A DNA stretch of 64,000 nucleotides from Branchiostoma lanceolatum (Eukaryota > Chordata > Leptocardii > Amphioxiformes > Branchiostomatidae). The notes below the pieces were generated by a model that saw only the letters and a program-made list of their open reading frames with translations, made no database searches and had not been told where the DNA came from. The position numbers were made by a program, and so were the translations under genes. Positions 21,570 through 34,542 of the stretch are shown here, piece by piece. Positions within the stretch are counted from its first letter, which is position 1. Each line of letters opens with the position of its first letter. The stretch is from contig NC_089724.1 of assembly GCF_035083965.1 (NCBI RefSeq), positions 4,078,001 through 4,142,000 on the forward strand, given 5' to 3'.

Positions 21570-22673
21570 TAACGTTGGGTACGGGTAACATAAATTCGGG
21601 ATTTTTCCGATAATGGTTGACTGAAATCAATCTAGCAGAACAATAAACCATCCTTTCTTTCTATAATTCTGTCAGTATCATGTACTATCTTTGCACTAAT
21701 CATATATATGGTAGATTTTGTCTCTAGTCGTGCTGACACCATAATATTTCAACTTGAAACTACCGTCCGCCGCACGCACAATTACGGTGCTGTCGGACAG
21801 GGGGGCACATTAATTCGGGAGAGAAGATTCGTCTTGAATATCTTACCGCTAATCACATTTTATACAGCAGCTATTCGTTCCATCCTTGGCTTGAGGAGAG
21901 TGCTATGGATATAGACGTGTCCAAGTAAAAAAAATACACGAAAAAACGGCCGTACCGCACACATCAGGCCAGTTCGGGTACAACCCGTGTGTTGAGTCGG
22001 TAGAACTTCACTCAAAGTCGGCCCATCGTCATCATCGATCGGGCAACGTGTAACGTTACATTATTCATGGGAAGTTAGCTGGATGCCGTAGCAATGGTAA
22101 TACGACTATGTCCATGTGTTCCTTGTTGTGTTAGGAGCAAACTTTGAGGAAAATATCTTCCTCAGTCCACTATCACACGCAGTATTTAGACAAAAAAGTG
22201 TTCCTCACAAACCTTTGTCGTCTGCTTGACAACAGGATTCTGGTTAACAATATGGCGGCGAGAAAATACACGTGCCGTAGGTTGTAGCAACAGAGAGGAG
22301 TTTTGATGATTGATCACACTTAGAATCCAGTTGCAGGTTAGCAAAAGAGATTGTAATAAGTTGTCTTGTAAATAATTGTGTTGAGCAAGAAGCGGATGTG
22401 ACATTTTTCTTATAAACCAGCCGACAACCATGTTGTTTAATTCTCCCACGAAGTCCTCAGACTGTTCCAATAAGGGACGGAGAGTTTTTGACCTCGTCGC
22501 CTTATAATCCATGCTTATCGAAGCTTTTCAGACAGTGTTCTGAATACGTAAGTCTGGCAGGTTTGCATTTCTAGTGGTATTACTTATGTTGCATCTAGCA
22601 CATATCCCTAAATACCCCGTTTTCGAAAAATCCCGAATTTAAGTACCCCGCGAATTTAGGTTACCCAACGTTA
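21570..22673. mobile_element. 1.1-kb terminal-inverted-repeat element
   Basis: The left end TAACGTTGGGTA and the inverted right end match exactly for 12 bp; similarity continues through AAATTCGGGATTTTT in both arms. Short direct repeats (GATTACAGTACGTGAT at 21522 and 22929) lie outside both ends and suggest an older duplication around the insertion site. A minus-strand frame at 22186-22512 lies inside. Confidence 0.7.
22186..22512 (-). CDS. Hypothetical 108-residue frame inside the 1.1-kb element
   Basis: Begins MDYKATRSKTLRPLLEQSED and looks helical and leucine-rich (GELNNMVVGWFIRK, LQDNLLQSLLLTCNWIL). I do not recognise a family. It could be a host exon captured by the element, a remnant of an element gene, or chance. 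No convincing splice sites were found. Confidence 0.25.
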   Translation of the reverse strand: MDYKATRSKTLRPLLEQSEDFVGELNNMVVGWFIRKMSHPLLAQHNYLQDNLLQSLLLTCNWILSVINHQNSSLLLQPTARVFSRRHIVNQNPVVKQTTKVCEEHFFV

Positions 22674-23329
22674 CAGCTAACAGTAGCCTCCTTTGCAGGA
22701 TTTCTGGCCGTCGCCGGCGTTTACTTTCGGGGGTAGCGCTGGTCCACGATTTTCCACATATCGGGTCATATTTTTTTGTCTTGAAAAATTGTAATTACGT
22801 GGACAGAAAGGCACAATGGCGATAAGTCACTTCCTCCTTCCACGAGGAAACTGTTTGTGCACCCCGGCCCAGACCAATCTGCCCCGAACTACCAAAAACG
22901 TGTGTGTGACTCTAGATTACTTCCATGATTACAGTACGTGATCAGTAAGGCCTGTTGTGTAACAAGTCCACAGATTAAAATTCAGAAACTCTCAGATGTC
23001 GACTCGTTGCCATGGAAATGGAGTTCATTTACATAGAAACACTGCTCGTACAAAGGTGTCTTTTGTGAAATGTGAAATTTTTGAAACTGTGAGCGTCTGC
23101 TGATTTGAACATTGCTGAAGGCGAGAATGAATTGATTTCCTAACAATTTATTTATCTTACCTTTTAGCTTTATTTCTTCATCATTCAAAATTTGCTCAGC
23201 ATCGTTTTAACATGTTTAAGGACTTTCGTGTGTCTCACTTGGTTTCCTTGTTTTCTCAGCTGGGAACTCTAGCATGTGAAGACTGTGCGAGACATGTCTC
23301 TTCCGAAACTGTTAATCTTACGGTACTGC

Positions 23330-23530
23330 GGCGGATCTTGTGTATGTGACTTGTCTGTCTGTCTGTCTGTCTGTTAGCGGCATATCTCGAAATGCCGTGG
23401 ATTGATCGTCACGTTACGGTGATATATAGTAGGTGGGTAGGGAAAAAGAAGGTCAAGTTCGATAGTCGACCTCCTAGCGGCTACCTACGATATTGCAGCA
23501 GATTTTCGAAGTTTGAGATATAGTTTTCGG
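23330..23530 (+). repeat. Dispersed 'GTCTGTCTG' repeat, copy 2
   Basis: A GTCTGTCTGTCTG run, then CATATCTCGAAATGCC, AGTAGGTGGGTAGGG and GACCTCCTAGCGGC with ATTGCAGCAGA: the same order of words as at 5620-5900. Confidence 0.6.
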
Positions 23531-23713
23531 TCGTGATAAAAAGTGGTGTAAGTTCGGGCACCCTCGCGATTCTTTTTTTGAACTCCAGGGGCCGGTTTTG
23601 TTTCAGACTCCGAAAGAAAATAACCCAAGATAACTAGCCCATTCCCAGCTAGCTGACTTCAGTTCTAGTCCATTCAAGTTTGGTGCGTGGGCAGCCGTTC
23701 TTAGCATAGAGAT

Positions 23714-24192
23714 TAGGGGTGGGTACCGGTACCGTGTACCGGTACAAAACCGGTATTTCTTAATGGACCGGTCCAAAAAAACCGGTCCGTAAAAAAAATC
23801 AGTGGACCGGCCTATGGACCGACTAGAAAATTCATAGTACCAGGCTACCAGCAGGCGGTCACATTAACTGGTCTCACTACTAAGAAAATACAAAACAGCA
23901 GATTTAACGAGTCGTTGTCGAAGACGTTAGCTGTGAATCATATCTAGAAACACTCAAAGGATGAGTAAACAGACAGCGAGGAGAGTGTAGTTATAATTTT
24001 CAGACAAAGTGCAAACCTAAGAAATTATATCGTTCCAGACATGACGTTTGGAGAGTTTTACGTGTGTCTCGCTCTCCAAAATATGATGTACTGCGAGACT
24101 ACAATAATCAGGTACAGGTACAGGTCCGGACCTGGACCTGACCCTCTGGACCTGGACCGGACCTGAATTTTATGTACCGGTACCCACCCCTA
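23714..24192. mobile_element. hAT-type non-autonomous element with 8-bp target duplication
   Basis: The left end TAGGGGTGGGTACCGGTACC and the right end are inverted copies. Both are flanked by ATAGAGAT (23706-23713 and 24193-24200), an exact 8-bp duplication as made by hAT transposases. Both ends are packed with GGTACC/ACCGGT words. There is no transposase inside. Confidence 0.93.
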
Positions 24193-24411
24193 ATAGAGAT
24201 GGTTTAATCATTTGAACACTTGTAGACGTCTTCACTGAACTCCCCACACCTTTTTTTTTATCAAGTCTAATATTAATTGCATTGCTGAACATTTCATATT
24301 AAATATTGATGCTTGAATTTTGTTACACAAGTATCATTATTAAGTAAATGCTGTGAAAATTGCACCCAAAAGGAACATACATGTAACTACATCTCATCTA
24401 CACGTGTACAT

Positions 24412-24571
24412 AAGTGCGTAATATCCAAGCAGATGTGGGGGAGGCTGAATCGTTACATGTTCCTATCTGGCCTGTTCCTCAAGAAGGCAGTTTGACATGG
24501 AAATGGCCAGCTAGGTAAACGAAACAATTTCTGATTAGTCTCCACAACATCTGCTTGGATATTACATGTGA
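24412..24571. repeat. Foldback element with GTAATATCCAAGCAGATG arms
   Basis: Inverted copies of ATATCCAAGCAGATG enclose about 110 bp. Probable MITE. Confidence 0.7.
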
Positions 24572-26241
24572 CCCTCTAAACTGTCTTGTTCACTGCTTAT
24601 AAGAATAATAATGGTTCAAAACAACAACGTTGTTACCTTTCACTGTCAGTCAAACAGTTGCCACATCAAACCTTCCAGGTCCCCACACTAATGAAGCACT
24701 TTCCACATCGCTAAAAAAAATTATGTACAGGAATAGAAAATAAAAGTGGACTAAACATAAAATCATTCGAAATATTGGCAACAATTGGTCACATTATGAG
24801 TTAGAAAATACACAAAAAGTCATGTACATGTACTGTTGTACACCTTAATGGACAACTCAACAAAAGCCATGAAGAATAGAAAATTAAGATATATCTGAGA
24901 GTAAATTTCTTTTCACTTAAGCAAAATTTTGTTGTATGGAAAGAAATTCACCTTAAATTGAAAATACCAACTGAATTTGAGTAATATAACATTATATATC
25001 TATTTTTTATTGTATTTGTTACATCTTGGCCATATATATACATTGTAGACTGTGCATCATACTTGGTTAAAATGCTAACTTCGTTATGCATTCCTACCCT
25101 GTTTCTGCTAAGTGTAGGACTGCTCAAAGGGATTTAGATGGGTTTTCTTTTGCATTTTTGTTAACAACAAGATAATCTTGGAGGCATCAATAAAGGCATC
25201 TTTCAATGACAAGAGTCTAACTTGCTCAAATTTACACATGTCATGTACATGTAGAGTAAGTTTATAAGGCAAGAGCTGATTTAGGCATTTTTGACAATAC
25301 AAAAATCCTGATAATTTCTTAATATATAAAAACAAGGCAAGCTTGCATTTTTTGTTTGTTCAACAAGGCACTTACATGCATGGTAAAACCCACTGCAAGC
25401 TTAATTACAAACTACTGCAGAGTCAACACTGATCACAAACAGAATGATACACATGTTAACCTTCTCCCTGCTGCCTAACTCTGTAACCAAGAGGGAATTG
25501 GGTGCCAAATAGCTACTTAAGTGTACTATAAGGTTAAACAAAGACATGGGTGTTTGAAGACTAACTGCAATTAAGTCCTGGACTGAAGTAAACTGTTAAA
25601 AGAAGAAATAGAGGAAGAAAATAACAGTAGCTACTGTTAAAGACTGATACCTTTGCAGTGTTGAACACCTTTCAAGAATAAAGGTATACCATAGGACAAG
25701 CCGCCCAACACCAACTTCTAGCAACATGCTAGCCTACACCCACATCGGTATAGGTTGAAGCTCATTGAGGAGAAATATAACTGTACTGTAAAACATGCAG
25801 ACTTCATTTTCACATGTGCCCAGAGTGACTTGCATTGAACTTTGAGAATTGATCAGCAAGGCACTGGGGAACAGCAAGCATTAAAGGCACAGGCTACATG
25901 TGTACCAAACTTGTTAGCTTATGCTTGCTCCCATACTAGTGAAAGACATACATTTTTCAATAACAAGCCATTGTTACCTGCTGTTTGGTGGCAACTACAA
26001 AAATGTCCAACCATGGCGCCATATCAATCTAGTTATAATATCTCTACCTCACATGTGTTTGTTTTTTCCATTCTATATCTCTCTAAAATTTTTAAACCAA
26101 ATTTCTTTTGCCCCAATCAAATGTGAAAATATATGCCTTGACCTCTAAAGTACAATTTAGAGCACCAGTGAACAGCTTTGTATTTTGGAATTACTTCACA
26201 GGAAACCTTTCATAACTCACATGACTTACAGCACACATATA
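24572..26241. other. AT-rich intergenic stretch, nothing recognised
   Basis: No exon, RNA gene or clear repeat could be supported here. A polyadenylation signal for the minus-strand choline kinase gene could lie to its right, but none could be assigned. Confidence 0.5.
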
Positions 26242-26445
26242 AAGACAATTCAAACTCTACAACTGGATAAAATTCGGAGATTTACTTGATTTGATTTATT
26301 TATTTATTCAGAGATTTACTTTTTCGAGTGTTTGAATCGAGTGACATCCAACACTCTTGTTCAGCATCACTTGAAAGAAGAAGAAGAGTGATGGATGTTA
26401 TTCGAAATCTCCAAATTTCATCAGTTGTAGAGTTTGAATTGTCTT
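26242..26445. mobile_element. Inverted-repeat element (MITE)
   Basis: The arms AAGACAATTCAAACTCTACA (left) and its exact inverted copy (right) continue with a GGAGATTT word in both. Confidence 0.85.
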
Positions 26446-26672
26446 CATACCTTGATGTTTAACCTTCATAAACGTAACTTGCAGCTCAGTTCCAAAACAA
26501 TAAACCTTGATCTGGCCTATAAGATCATTAATTTGGTCTTTCAACTCCTTTGAATGGTCCACACACACTTATATCTCCTATTAGAACCACAACCTGAGGA
26601 CAACACATTTCTGTAGCCTTAAATCTCACATGTAACATAAAATAAGTGATATCAACATTTCAGTCATATTGA

Positions 26673-26884
26673 TGAATTTACACGCTATTTCCATACACAA
26701 AGTAAAGTGCTTACCAGCAAGCTTTTGACCAGTCCTCTGATCGATCCTGCTAAAGGTGATTTGACTAGGCCATGAACAAGTGACGTTGGCTTTGGGAGAA
26801 ATCAACTTGAGAAGAACCAGAGGACTGCTTGAAAGCTTGTTGATAATCGCTTTACTTTATGTACGGAAATAGCGTGTAAATTCA
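26673..26884. mobile_element. Inverted-repeat element, family with copies near 40.8-41.3 kb
   Basis: Both ends carry GAATTTACACGCTATTTCC, followed by an AAAGTAAAGxxxTTA word and CAAGCTTT. The same end words (CGCTAATTxCTTACACAAA, TTTTGACCAGTCCTC) recur at about 40775-41275 inside PEX16. Confidence 0.8.
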
Positions 26885-27135
26885 TGAATACAGTCAAACC
26901 TGGTTGGTCAACCACCTGGTACAGGCAACAAGTCACAAGCCACCATGACATTAAAACAGTCCCGTCCATTTTTACATGGTAAAACCCATATACACGTAGT
27001 CCTGAGCAACTACCTGTCCTCAGCAGCCACTTTTCCTCAGTTCCTTGAGTGTTTACTGAGTCCAGGTTTGACTGTACATGTTGATTACCATCACAACAGA
27101 TGGACCTTCATACAAACATTTGATTCGAATCATCT

Positions 27136-29948
27136 TCATAATCCAGCATGCTTCCTGTTACACGTGAGGTTCTTCTTCATCTGGAAGTACCAGTCGAAGC
27201 GCGCCTGGGCGTATTCCAGGAAGCCGAAGCTGATGTGACTCATGTATGCCTGCGCTATGGCCCACAGGCCCCACCAGTAGTGGGACACCAGCGCGAATCT
27301 CTCCACCTCCTGCAGTATCGCTTCGCGGTCCGCCGAGACTTCCCCGCTCTCTGCAAGGTACGCGTCGATGAAATGGAGCTGCTGCTTCCGCGAGGGCCAG
27401 GCCGTGGTATCTACGCTAAAGTAAGGCCACACGGGGGTATTGACGCTACAGTAGTCCATGGCCCACTCGCAGAAGTGGTTGGCGAAGTCGAAGCCGCGGT
27501 AGTTGTAGGCGCTGTACTCGTAGTCGATGACGGTGACCCGGTCGTCGGTGGGCGTCGCGCCGTCCTGGTCGTCCACCAGGATGTTACCCTCCTGCATGTC
27601 GTTGTGGCAGAAGACGACGGGAGAGTGGGTGTCTTCTATCAATCTGGGCGGGTAAGAAAAATAAAAATTCACTCCCTTTATTTATATACAAATATCTAAA
27701 TGCCATACACAAAACAATACAGTAATTTTAAGGCCGTTCCCCTCTTGCATGTTGTTGTGGCAGAAGAAGGACTGAAGTGGGTGTCTTCTATTAGTGTGGG
27801 CAGCTCAGGAAAACAAAAAGGCAATCAGAAATGGCAGACTTCAACCCCTTCGTATACAAAATGTATGTCATTATGTAACACACAGACCTGCCCAAAATAA
27901 TATAGGTTTAGTAGTAGCTTTTGAGGGTGCCGTGCTTACTCCTAGATTTTCTATGGTACCATCTTTTTATCATGTTAAGAAAAAGCACCATCTTCCAACC
28001 TGAGAATGAACTGCAGCTCAGCCTCCAGGTTGTAAGACAGGAGTTTCTTCAGCTGCTTGGACTTGGGCTCCTCCTTGAAGGAGATGTTGTTCAGGATATT
28101 GCTGAGGTAGCTGCAGAAACATGAAGAAAAAAAATTTTTTTCAATAACAAATTTTAACTTAAGGTGCAAACAGGGCTCCCTTTTAAAATGTTTTCCCGTC
28201 CCACTCATGATTTGTTGGTAGCCCATACTGTTAATTGTCGTTATTGAATCTGTCATTTTATTAGCTTACAAAAATACAGTTTGATGTCATAAAGTTCACA
28301 TATTTTTGGACAGAAGGGGTGAAATTTCTGTACGCTATCATGAAGATAGATATCTTTTTATACAGGGCTTAAAATACTCACCTACAACCGGAAAATTGCA
28401 AAAAAAAGGTGCAGAAAGGAATCAACATATTTTTAAGCAACTTGCACTTTGTCATTAGCTAAAAGAATAAGCTTATTAGTAAGGTTTTACCTACAGCAAA
28501 AAGCAAAACGTGTTTTGAGCCCTAATGTACTATACCAAAATCAATCAACCAACATGCCAACCAGCAAACATAGTAGTACCTTTTTAAGTGATCAGTGAGC
28601 CACTTGGGTTCCTTACACAGAGGCATCTCCAGTTTGTGCAGCCGAGCCATCTTCCTGCCGATGATGGCAGACAGGGTCGGGTTGGACAAGTCTGAGGTAT
28701 TCAGAGTTCGTGATTCCTGCATGGAAAAATAGAAAAATAGGTATAACAAGGGTTATAGATTACTTATCATTCACTCACTCACTCACTCATGCAACCTCAC
28801 TCACTCACTCACTCCTTCAAACTCACTTACTCACTCACTAACCCACTCACTCACGCACCAACCCACTCACTCACCCACCCGCTCGCTCGCTCGCTCACTC
28901 ACTCACTCACTCACTCACTCACTCACTCACTCACTCACTCACTCACTCACTCACTCACTCACTCACTCACTCACCAACCTACTCACTCACACACCTAGTC
29001 ACTCACTCACTCACTCACTCACTCTGCCAGGTGTCTCTAGAGCTTTGAACCTTGGTTTAAGATTCATTGTGTAGGTTCAGGAGGTGAAAATCTTCCCTTA
29101 TGTTGTCAAACCATCTCTTACAGAGCTGTCTATGGTGTAGCTTTTTGAGGGATGGGTCATGGCTCAATACATTGCTACAGCAGTCTGGCGGAGGCTAGTG
29201 CTGACCTTGAACTCTTCCAGCCTGCCTCCGTCGAAGATCCCCCTCATCTGTGGCGCCATCTTCTTCTCGGACAGGATGCTGTAGATCACGGAGTCCTGGA
29301 TCACCGTTGGAACGTCGCTCAGAATCTCTCCATAGATCCTCATCAAAACCTTACGAGGAACACCTGCAGAAAAAAGGAACTACGATGAAAATGCCTGCTA
29401 TTGGCCTATATTGCTGTCACAGGATTTGTTAGTACTGCATATACCTGTCCGAGGTCCCATGTTTGAGGAGAGCCACACCTCGAGCACGTTAAAAAAAAAC
29501 ACAACACTTATTGAAAACAGTATGGGTGCTTCCTGGTGTAAGTGGATCAAATTAACCTGTCCGGGTATGCAGCTTGTAATCTAGATCTTCAGTGCAAAGC
29601 TGGTGTGTTACGTCATGAGGCAGTTTACTGAGTATGCAATACATACAAACAAACAGACTGATCTAGACTACAGAGTGACACAAATACAAATTACAATGTA
29701 CTAGTACATGTCCGTGTACCCACCTTTTACTACATACTTGTCAGGAACAGTGCAGACGTAGAGGTAGTTACTCAGCCCTCCAGGGAGGGTCTCGATGATG
29801 AACTCCTTCTCGGGAACCTCCTTCCACGGCGGTCCCAGGTAGTCATGGCAGATCGTCCACGCCTTGTGGTGGAACGCTGGGTCGACCCCATTGTTGTTCT
29901 CCGCCATCTTGTACCGAACGGTGCTTCTGGCTTGCTGATAACTCAAAC
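27136..29948 (-). CDS. CHKA/CHKB: Choline/ethanolamine kinase, complete
   Basis: Catalyses ATP-dependent phosphorylation of choline (and ethanolamine), the first step of the Kennedy pathway, in the cytosol. Five coding exons: 29724-29907 (ATG at 29907; the exon extends to 29948 as 5' UTR), 29206-29363, 28580-28716, 28000-28110, 27136-27643. Phases agree and give 365 residues, normal for the family. Key motifs are LPGGLSNYLYVC in the ATP-binding N-lobe, GRKMARLHKLEMP in the middle, Brenner's phosphotransferase motif VFCHNDMQEGNIL at about residues 207-219, and VIDYEYSAYNYRGFDFANHF at about 235-254, whose first Asp is the expected metal-binding residue. The HNDxQEGN form separates it from ethanolamine-specific kinases. 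A GTGAGT donor on the minus strand at 34542 may end an upstream noncoding exon near the PEX16 promoter. A broken copy of the start of the last exon lies in the adjacent intron at 27728-27812. CHKA and CHKB cannot be separated from this single sequence. Confidence 0.95.
27728..27812 (-). pseudogene. Echo of the last choline-kinase exon
   Basis: About 80 bases (plus-strand words TGCATGTTGTTGTGGCAGAAG and TGGGTGTCTTCTAT) repeat the start of exon 27136-27643 about 140 bp upstream in the intron (transcript sense). The HND motif region is altered, and no usable acceptor is seen. Confidence 0.85.
28770..29025. repeat. (CACT)n microsatellite
   Basis: A long, partly interrupted CACT/ACTC array in a choline-kinase intron. 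The open frame through it is only repeat translation. Confidence 0.97.
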
Positions 29949-31116
29949 CTGTGAGGTAAACAGGAGCAAACACACATGTAAATTTATGAATAATACAACT
30001 GAACATGCTCACACAACCCTCTTCAGTGCCAGGTGGCGCATGAGATATCAGGAAGTCCTTCCATGCTGACAACATATGGAAAAAAGATACATAACTTTTT
30101 CCTCTGCCCATCTTGCAGATCCATGGAAACCTAAAGCTTGATGGGGATTCTCAAATGAATACAATATAGAAACAAAACACTTTCCTTCAATCCAAATAAT
30201 CCGATACAAGCCTCTGCAAAATAAATACGTCTTGGCACATCAGCAAAAAAATATGCAGTCCTCAGAGCACTAATAAGGCATTTAGCATAAGACTTTTTCT
30301 CACAGTATAACAACCTGGCTTACCACAGAGGCTCTTCAAAATCTTCACAGAATACAAGCAACTCCTCCACCTTCCACGGAGAAAAATTTCACTCTACAAA
30401 TTTTGTCTGCATCTTACCAATGTTCGCGCCAGCACTGCACAGCTGCAGCAGTCACAGTTAGTGAGCGTATAGATCTTTTTTTGCAACCCCAGGGAAAAAT
30501 CCGAACAGTCACTGGTCTCCTACAAACGCAGCCGTTCAATAAACAAAAGTGCACCAAATGCAATAACACCGGCATCGGCTGATGCATAGCAGAGCCATCA
30601 AGTCATTTGCCTTACAGCCATCCAACAAAACTTATTGAATTTCTTTACAAAATTGTACGGAGGAACACGGGTACACTGGAGACCACTAAATCAATTCAGC
30701 ACTGCCGGAGGGTTTGCAGACAACGTCGCGCTGCAGAATTGAGTGTAATGAGGCTGTTATGTCCTTCTAAAGGCCCCTGCTACGACTCGTAATGTAATAA
30801 ATGAAGCAAAGTACATGATGTAGTGAATGTGAACATCTATGGATATGAGTACGACAGGAATGTCATGGTCTTTATCATTTGATGTCAAGTGCAAAGTGAA
30901 GTTGACAGAATAATATAGTGGTCAGTGAGGCATGGCCAGTGTCAAAGTCAATGTCATGGCATGTCAAAACTATTTGTCATTCATGGTTTTCTTTGATGAT
31001 CCAAATCATTTCAAAAGTGCCATACATCTTATACATCCACATCAGATTTGGGAAGAGCCCCTATATACTGTAGACTTAGATTACTTCAAGGCAGACATAC
31101 ACTAATATCAGTAAAG

Positions 31117-31251
31117 TAGCCTAGTATCCGAATCTATTCGGCCGAGTCTCTTCGTCTCGTTTCAGAAATACAAAAGGAAGTGTTCAGATCTATTTGCCTA
31201 AGAGGACAAAGAGATTCAGCAGCTATAATAGGTTTGGATACCAGGCCTAGG
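31117..31251. repeat. Short foldback element, relative of 8958-9069
   Basis: TAGCCTAGTATCCGAATCTA at the left and the inverted AGCCTAGGCCTGGTATCCAAA at the right, with CAGCTATAATAGGTTTGGAT in the right arm. Confidence 0.65.
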
Positions 31252-32935
31252 CTCAGGCAGACACACTTCTAAAGCAAGTCATGATCATGGAATTCATGAT
31301 TCAAATTTCAAAAACAATGTTGATGACTACACTGTACACATACATTGTACAACTTAAAAATCAATGAAAAATGTCTTTTATCATTAACCATATACCTCCC
31401 ACTTTACCTCCATTCTCTGCGCAGAATTGCTATATCCCCAGTGGTCTATAGATTCTACAGTCCAGTGAAAATCAATGGAAATGAAATTATACACCAGCTG
31501 TCACACGATAGAATGTGGAGAGGACATCATCACTATTTGATTAACGGGAATACTGCTGTCTTCACATCCAATCACAGGGTGGGAGGAGTGCCTATATACA
31601 TCTCAACGACATGGTGATCTATTTAGACGTGTGAACATATGGTATTATGTACTTATGGGTGTAGTAGTACTTGTAGGCTGGTGGTTCAAATCGATGACAC
31701 GGTTTATGAGTGTCCGCGATGAAGCAAACAGTTTTCAGTTTATAGATTTTGCACGTCATTTCAGTCACGAGTCTTATCACGGGTATTTTCATGGTCCGCC
31801 GTATGTATAGCTATATAGCCTGGAGGTGGCGTTTGTCTGGTCATTAAAGTACCTGTAGCAGCAAAAGGCGTCATACAATCGCGGATAAACTTAATGGTAA
31901 GCCGTTATCATATGTCAAGCAATTTAAATGTATGAATTAGGCCTTAGACTTTGCATGAAAACAAAAGGAGGAATGACAAGAAATTCGAGTGCTCTTCCTC
32001 TAAATTCTTAAGAGTACGAGAGACTGATTCAAAGACATTTATCTTCTCTAGTCTAAACAATTAGCAGAATGCTCCATAATTGTTACTATCCAGGGCATGA
32101 AATACAATGTAAACTAAATGTTTAAGCGAGCCAAAAGATCTTAAAGCATGCACTACGTATACTATTACTAGGTAACACAACTTCCAGGGTTGGTAGCTAG
32201 GTACAGTAGGAATTTTCTCTTTTTTTAAAGATTCTGTTGATGTCAGATCCAAAATTTTACGTACCTTGCCCGCGGTCGAACAAAAAAAGGTTTAAGGCTT
32301 ACAGCAGGGTCGGCAGGTTTTTGGAAGAGTCGGTCGGGAAACCGAAAGCACAACACCTTTTCCCCAAGGCCTTACGGCTATTGCGCCACTTAAAAGGAAA
32401 TTTCAATAAATAATGAATGCATGATAGATAACTATACCTTATCAAATCATAACAGGGAGGGTAAAATCAGCTAGCCAACAGATATTCAGATACTGTTACC
32501 AGGTAACATCCTTGATAAAGCACCCTGCAGGACTATCATTGTACCAACTGACCTAAAAAAGAATTAGTTAAGACTAAGATAAAATCACAGGTCTCCCGGG
32601 TTATGAAATAAAAGAAATCTGAATATCGAGTCTTACCAAGGAGGTTAAAACCCTAGGTCTTACTCATAAAGAACTATTGTTTTGCTAAAGCAGTAAAGGT
32701 CTTGGACTCTGCCTTCCAATACTGTGTCCTTCTACAGTAGTAGTGCCCCTATGACCTCTAAAACTAAAACTTGAAGGCTATGGGACTACATTTACCTTTA
32801 CCATACAATTTTGACAAGTACTAATAGCCAACCTAATATACACGTACATGTAGGTACTGCAACCTTTCCAGTGGCACAGCAAGGCATGTAAACAAAAACA
32901 AGCTGATGATGAGATTTGACCTCTTGACCCTTGGT

Positions 32936-33290
32936 TCTAAAATAGGGTCAGTGACCCCAAGTGACCACTGAATCAAATGCCCTACTGCAAGATCTAGAGT
33001 TGATGCCATACAATGTAAGACCATGGCATGGGTACACCAAATCCTATAGCTATACCAAAACAATGCACGCATCCCTATAGTATACACCTGTCCATCTGGC
33101 CAAAAAATAGGGTCAGTGACCACTGCATCTAGCATCCTACTGAAAGAGCTAATGCCATACAATATCAGACAACACTAGTCTACATACATACTAGTAGTAG
33201 TAACCCAAATCCTATATATATGTAAAAACAATGCACATATTTCGATACATGTACTACATGTAGTACACCTGTCTTTATGGGCCCACAAGT
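32936..33290. repeat. Degenerate tandem repeat, about 170-bp unit, about two copies
   Basis: AAAATAGGGTCAGTGACC, ATGCCATACAAT, AAATCCTATA, AAACAATGCAC and TACACCTGTC recur in the same order. It lies in the first (5' UTR) intron region of the choline-kinase gene. Confidence 0.65.
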
Positions 33291-33634
33291 GTCACACCTG
33301 GCCGTACCTGTATACCTGTACTTGCTATACACCTGCCTCTGCCCCCACCTCTTCCACACAGACCCACAGTACAAACTCTTCTCCAGAAATTTTCCCACGT
33401 GCCTCATTAACATATAGGAGTTGTTATGACAATGATAGAATATTCTAGGCAACAGCAAGACAACAGCATTCAGTACTGCTGGGTATGTAGTCTTAAGAAA
33501 TACCAAAGAAGACCTGATGAACTAGAATCAAATATGCAAAATAGGTTCAATAGGTTCCTTGGGCAAAGTACAGTAGCTGTGTAATAAATAACTAATGCAG
33601 AACTCCGAGCACAAGTTGATAAGCGAATGACTTG

Positions 33635-33832
33635 CAGGGGTTTATCTAAATCAGGAAAGATGGGCGCTGCACCCTCTTGTTTCAGCCCAGCACCCCCTTG
33701 TCGAATTCAGATCTTAGCTTGATATCCAGCATACAGCCTTCACTCAGCAATCGATTCTTTCATAAACAAATACAATTCGGCCCCTCACCTGTGTGTGCTC
33801 CCTCTTATTCAATTTTTCTAGAAAAACCCCTG
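33635..33832 (-). mobile_element. CAGGGGTT element, copy A (198 bp)
   Basis: The ends CAGGGGTTTATCTA and CTAGAAAAACCCCTG are short inverted repeats. They are flanked by ACTTG on both sides (33630-33634, 33833-33837). Other copies: 37763-37946, 49873-50070, 57639-57834. Confidence 0.88.
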
Positions 33833-34542
33833 ACTTGGGCAGCCACCTACATCACATGTAGATACGCCAGTATAACTGTCACATTTTCAAACAATTTTTT
33901 TTCAGGGATAGCAGCAAACTTTAGATCTGACAGGCATAACAATTATCAAATTTAATGATAATAGTCTCTATTGCATATTCCTGCCCAGATGGGCTAAATG
34001 CACAGATGACCACATGTGGTCTAGAGGAAACAAAATGTAAAATATGAAAAACTAAAATGCTACATTCTAACATTACAAAGTAAAAACAAACAAAACTATG
34101 GTCTATTCTTAATCTACATGTAATGTTGACCACCTAAATATAATAATTTCTTCTCTCTTTTTGAAACCCATTTGATGAGTGTATTATTCTTTTTTGTTAC
34201 AATTGAGTCTGATAATTTGATACAGACAATAGCTATAATTTACCAATGAATGTGTTATTGTTATCATAATCAATATATTTCCCAATTTGCAATTTTCTAT
34301 TTAATACTATACTGATAATGAAGTAATAACAAACAAATAACGCTTTTACAGAGGGCATTCTTTGCATCAGCTGTTATTTTGTATCACATAACATAACATG
34401 TTCAGGTTTCAATTATAACAATTTACACAAAGAAATGAGGCTAAATTATTTAGTAAATAGATTACTACAGTACTAATCCTTTTCGAAGTCAGTCATTATT
34501 TTTGTGAAGTTGTCTAACTAAACAAACAAAAAGTTTACTCAC

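Noticed and set aside
27148..27699. 183-codon plus-strand open frame
   Set aside because: It is antisense to the last choline-kinase exon, which carries the HND and DYEY catalytic motifs; GC-rich codon bias leaves the complement open.
29908..30111. N-terminal extension of choline kinase upstream of MAENNN
   Set aside because: A consensus acceptor (CCTCACAG) at 29949 marks the exon start; the upstream frame is intron.
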